From NCBI RefSeq assembly GCF_023667495.1, contig NZ_JAMOZL010000009.1, forward strand, positions 261,892 to 325,891: a stretch of 64,000 nucleotides of DNA. Direction: 5' to 3'. The notes under the pieces were generated by a model. That model worked only from the letters and a program-made list of their open reading frames with translations, was not told the origin of the DNA and did no database searches. This DNA is from Dyadobacter sp. MSC1_007. GTDB lineage: Bacteria; Bacteroidota; Bacteroidia; Cytophagales; Spirosomataceae. Both the position numbers and the translations under genes were made by a program. Shown here in pieces: positions 62,001 through 64,000 of this stretch (within the stretch, counting starts at the first letter, position 1; each line of letters opens with the position of its first letter).

Positions 62001-62786
62001 TTAAAGCTGCTTTTCCTGCAAGCGCTTGTAGGCGACCAGCCACAAGCCAAACACCATCAGGGCAGGCAAAGTATAAAGCCATGCGTAAGCAATGTCCGGA
62101 AAATGGACCCGATAAACTTTAAGGCTGCTATCGCGGACCACATTCCAGCCAGCAAATGGGATTGCGCCTAACATCAATGGATATGAGGCTAAGTATTTAG
62201 CGAAAGACGTGTTAACTGAACTAAGTGTGAGGGCTCCGATGATCGCGCAGATTAGCGTCTTGACATATGGAGATTTAGTGAAATAAATTGACCCGGTAAA
62301 TATGACACCGTTAAATAAGAAGTAGCAGTAGGTGAGATATATTGCCACTTCCCGCGTGACAGGGCTGTATTTCGTAAGGGATGCTGGAATTCTAGTATTG
62401 GCAAAGCGCATTGTCTCAAAGTGCATTATCCAAAACAAAACCAGAAAGGAGACTAAAAAAATAAGGTTAACCAATAAGGCAGCAAGCGTCTTTTCAGCCA
62501 TAGATGCGGGGGTCATTAGCGCAAATATCCCTGTATTGCCCGCCGCATAGTCGGTTAGTGCACTACTTGAATAAAAACTGCTGCCAAAGATAAGTACCAT
62601 CGGAATTGCAGCATATTGGAGTAGTTGGCATTGGTGGCTGTATGAATCAAAGTACAGTGTGGGCAATGTCATAGCTAGCAAACCAATGATCAGCAAGCAA
62701 CTGAACCACATATAATTTTTGCCCTTTTGAGCAAAGTCAAGAGCGATCAGTATCCTGATCCGGTAAGAAGTAGATGACGTTCTCAT
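62001..62786 (-). CDS. ABC-2-type transporter permease
   Basis: 261 residues with six hydrophobic spans (MWFSCLLIIGLLAMTLPTLY, AALLVNLIFLVSFLVLFWIM, EVAIYLTYCYFLFNGVIFTG, TLICAIIGALTLSSVNTSF, and two others). The start overlaps the stop of the ATPase gene by 4 bases, so they form one unit. It is a Bacteroidota ABC permease of the kind paired with GntR regulators, without a conserved motif beyond topology. Substrate unknown. Confidence 0.8.
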   Translation of the reverse strand: MRTSSTSYRIRILIALDFAQKGKNYMWFSCLLIIGLLAMTLPTLYFDSYSHQCQLLQYAAIPMVLIFGSSFYSSSALTDYAAGNTGIFALMTPASMAEKTLAALLVNLIFLVSFLVLFWIMHFETMRFANTRIPASLTKYSPVTREVAIYLTYCYFLFNGVIFTGSIYFTKSPYVKTLICAIIGALTLSSVNTSFAKYLASYPLMLGAIPFAGWNVVRDSSLKVYRVHFPDIAYAWLYTLPALMVFGLWLVAYKRLQEKQL

Positions 62787-63655
62787 ATATAACTGTTAAG
62801 GTCGTTCCCGGTAGGGGACTGATTGAAGATATGCTGCATTTTTGTTGGGCTCGATACGACCGCATTAAAGAACTGCTCGAGATCAATTATGGTCTCGGTG
62901 CCAAAGACATTTCTGGTAACCACTTTGGATCCACTAGGGCCAGGTTGTGAATATAGAACACTGTTGCTGTCATCGTCAATGTCAGCAACAGTGTCAAATG
63001 ACAGATACTGCGCGACTGTTTCCAGCTCAGTTTGTATGGCTACCTTGTTTTCATTTAAGATGATGACGGTATCGATAATATTTTCCAGGTCACGTACCTG
63101 GTGCGTCGCCATGACCATAATCTTTTCATCGTTTAGCGCAGAGAGTACCAACTTTCTGAATTGTATTTTGGACGGAATATCCAACCCGTTAGTGGGCTCA
63201 TCCATCAGAAGCACTTTAGTATTGCAAGCCAGGGCGAAAGCGATGAGCACTTTCTTCCTTTGGCCATAGGACATTTTATCCAGTCTCTCACTGGATGAGA
63301 CATTAAGATTCGTAATTCCCTCAAAAAATTCGCTTGGGTCATAATTCGGATATAGCTGGCCGAACCGCTCTGAAAACTTCTTTACAGTTGACGATGGCAG
63401 GTAGGGCTCATCCGGGATATAAAATACATTCTGCAAAAATTCAGCTTGCCTGCTTGACGGTTTAAAGCCCATTACGTTTATTTCTCCTTGATCGGGAAAA
63501 AGCAACCCAGCGATGTTTCGAAGCAAACTGGATTTACCTTCCCCGTTTTTACCTAAGAGGCCGTATATCCGCCCAGGAGATAAATGCAAATTCAAATTAT
63601 CAAACAACGTCTTTTGCCTTTGATAGGCAAAGCGAACTTGGTCGAACGTTATCAT
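62783..63655 (-). CDS. ABC transporter ATP-binding protein
   Basis: 290 residues from the ATG at 63655 (MITFDQVRFAYQRQKTLFDN); a longer frame to 63763 has no family-like N-terminus. All ATPase motifs are present: Walker A LLGKNGEGKSSLL, the Q-loop region, signature DKMSYGQRKK, Walker B VLLMDEPTNGLD and the H-loop MVMATHQVRD. It drives the ABC-2 permease. It is the first gene of the operon and lies 13 bases after the 24-bp palindrome. Confidence 0.92.
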   Translation of the reverse strand: MITFDQVRFAYQRQKTLFDNLNLHLSPGRIYGLLGKNGEGKSSLLRNIAGLLFPDQGEINVMGFKPSSRQAEFLQNVFYIPDEPYLPSSTVKKFSERFGQLYPNYDPSEFFEGITNLNVSSSERLDKMSYGQRKKVLIAFALACNTKVLLMDEPTNGLDIPSKIQFRKLVLSALNDEKIMVMATHQVRDLENIIDTVIILNENKVAIQTELETVAQYLSFDTVADIDDDSNSVLYSQPGPSGSKVVTRNVFGTETIIDLEQFFNAVVSSPTKMQHIFNQSPTGNDLNSYI

Positions 63656-63667
63656 ATTTTGCGATCT

Positions 63668-63691
63668 AGTGTTGTAGATATCTATAACACT
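63668..63691. promoter_or_regulatory. 24-bp palindrome, probable GntR operator
   Basis: AGTGTTGTAGAT followed by ATCTATAACACT is palindromic over 24 bases with one mismatched pair. The centre is GATATC. It is 13 bases upstream of the ABC ATPase start and would control the operon that encodes the GntR regulator. Confidence 0.75.
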
Positions 63692-63790
63692 ATAAGGCCT
63701 GAGGTTTTGTAACCTACTGTTCTTTGAAAACTTTTTTACTGATTGCAGTTGTCGGGGCGCCAATCCGTAGCACCTGCAAGATTGAAGGAG

Positions 63791-63833
63791 TTATAAATTT
63801 TGTCTATTTAAAGTAGCTGTATTAATATCCGGT
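63791..63833. repeat. dispersed repeat, copy 2 of 2
   Basis: TTATAAATTTTGTCTATT at 63791-63808 is identical to 51126-51143, with a similar right flank containing ATATCCGGT. About 12.7 kb separates the copies, in the same orientation. Confidence 0.4.
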
Positions 63834-64000
63834 CGTATTTCTGTACTCCCCACCTACTTTCCTAAACTGGTCGTTTTTATACTGTGAATTTTAGAATTGT
63901 TTTGCACTGTTTTAACAGAGATATTTTGCACAGACTGGTTCATTTCAAACCGTTGTTTAGCGGACATACTTACAACCGTTTGCTTACGTTTACGGCTTTC

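Larger units (their letters stand above)
63656..64000. other. regulatory region of the GntR/ABC-2 operon and window end
   Basis: No gene. It holds the palindrome at 63668-63691 and the second copy of the dispersed repeat at 63791-63833. The remainder to 64000 shows no feature. Confidence 0.6.

Noticed and set aside
1..64000. tRNA, rRNA and riboswitch genes
   Set aside because: No cloverleaf, rRNA-like block or known riboswitch core was recognised by eye. A covariance-model search would be needed to exclude small ones.

Overview
The window looks like a chromosome segment of a Bacteroidota organism of the Cytophagales, Dyadobacter/Spirosoma-like type. This is inferred from the gene families, not from a search. 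The indicators are SusC/SusD and TonB-CarboxypepD receptors, a type IX secretion sorting domain, a LytTR/His_kinase pair, Bacteroidota-type conjugation genes (mobABC, traE-traN order), DUF6520/MauE/TlpA proteins and AT-rich spacers around roughly 50% GC genes. No rRNA, tRNA, CRISPR array or integrase was found.

Region 1 (about 0.7-40.8 kb) is an integrative conjugative element. A minus-strand mobilisation block (688-6443: coupling protein, relaxase, MobA, primase-like protein, an element-specific protein and a truncated primase copy) and a plus-strand transfer operon (26960-40394: traE, traF, traG, traI, two TraI-like secreted proteins, traJ, traK, a traL-position gene, traM, traN, an element-specific paralogue and a winged-helix protein) flank about 20 kb of cargo. 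traE is split by a 1.9-kb group II intron (27764-29669) whose EBS1/IBS1, EBS2/IBS2 and domain V can be read directly. The operon ends at a 17-bp-stem hairpin facing an HU gene.

Region 2 (7.1-23.2 kb) is cargo: a class I lanthipeptide-type RiPP locus. It holds a lanB dehydratase broken by a one-base homopolymer frameshift, a LytTR regulator and histidine kinase, a 50-residue Thr-rich precursor peptide (13259-13411) followed by a terminator, a Crp-like regulator, MauE, DUF6520, a TlpA-like thioredoxin and a SusD/SusC pair. A decayed lanC-like cyclase remnant lies divergently upstream of lanB. There is no intact lanC and no peptide exporter here. A XRE regulator, a striking 24-bp (octapeptide) tandem repeat and a frameshifted Fic gene (24.5-26.3 kb) follow.

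Region 3 (41-51.8 kb) holds an AlkD-like repair protein, a truncated SRPBCC gene, a T9SS-sorted protein next to a 1857-residue beta-helix surface protein, a decayed ankyrin gene, and a mercury-type cluster (GDCC small protein, MerTP fusion, ArsR repressor with a 19-bp perfect inverted-repeat operator).

Region 4 (52-64 kb) holds a compact operon of two AhpD-like proteins, a TonB receptor and an MFS carrier, then truncated genes (DUF3179, RhuM, a reverse-strand relic, an FtsX-type permease). It ends with a GntR/ABC-2 operon preceded by a 24-bp palindrome. Frequent one-base indels and truncated ends make the accessory parts look decayed, although some homopolymer indels could be sequencing errors.
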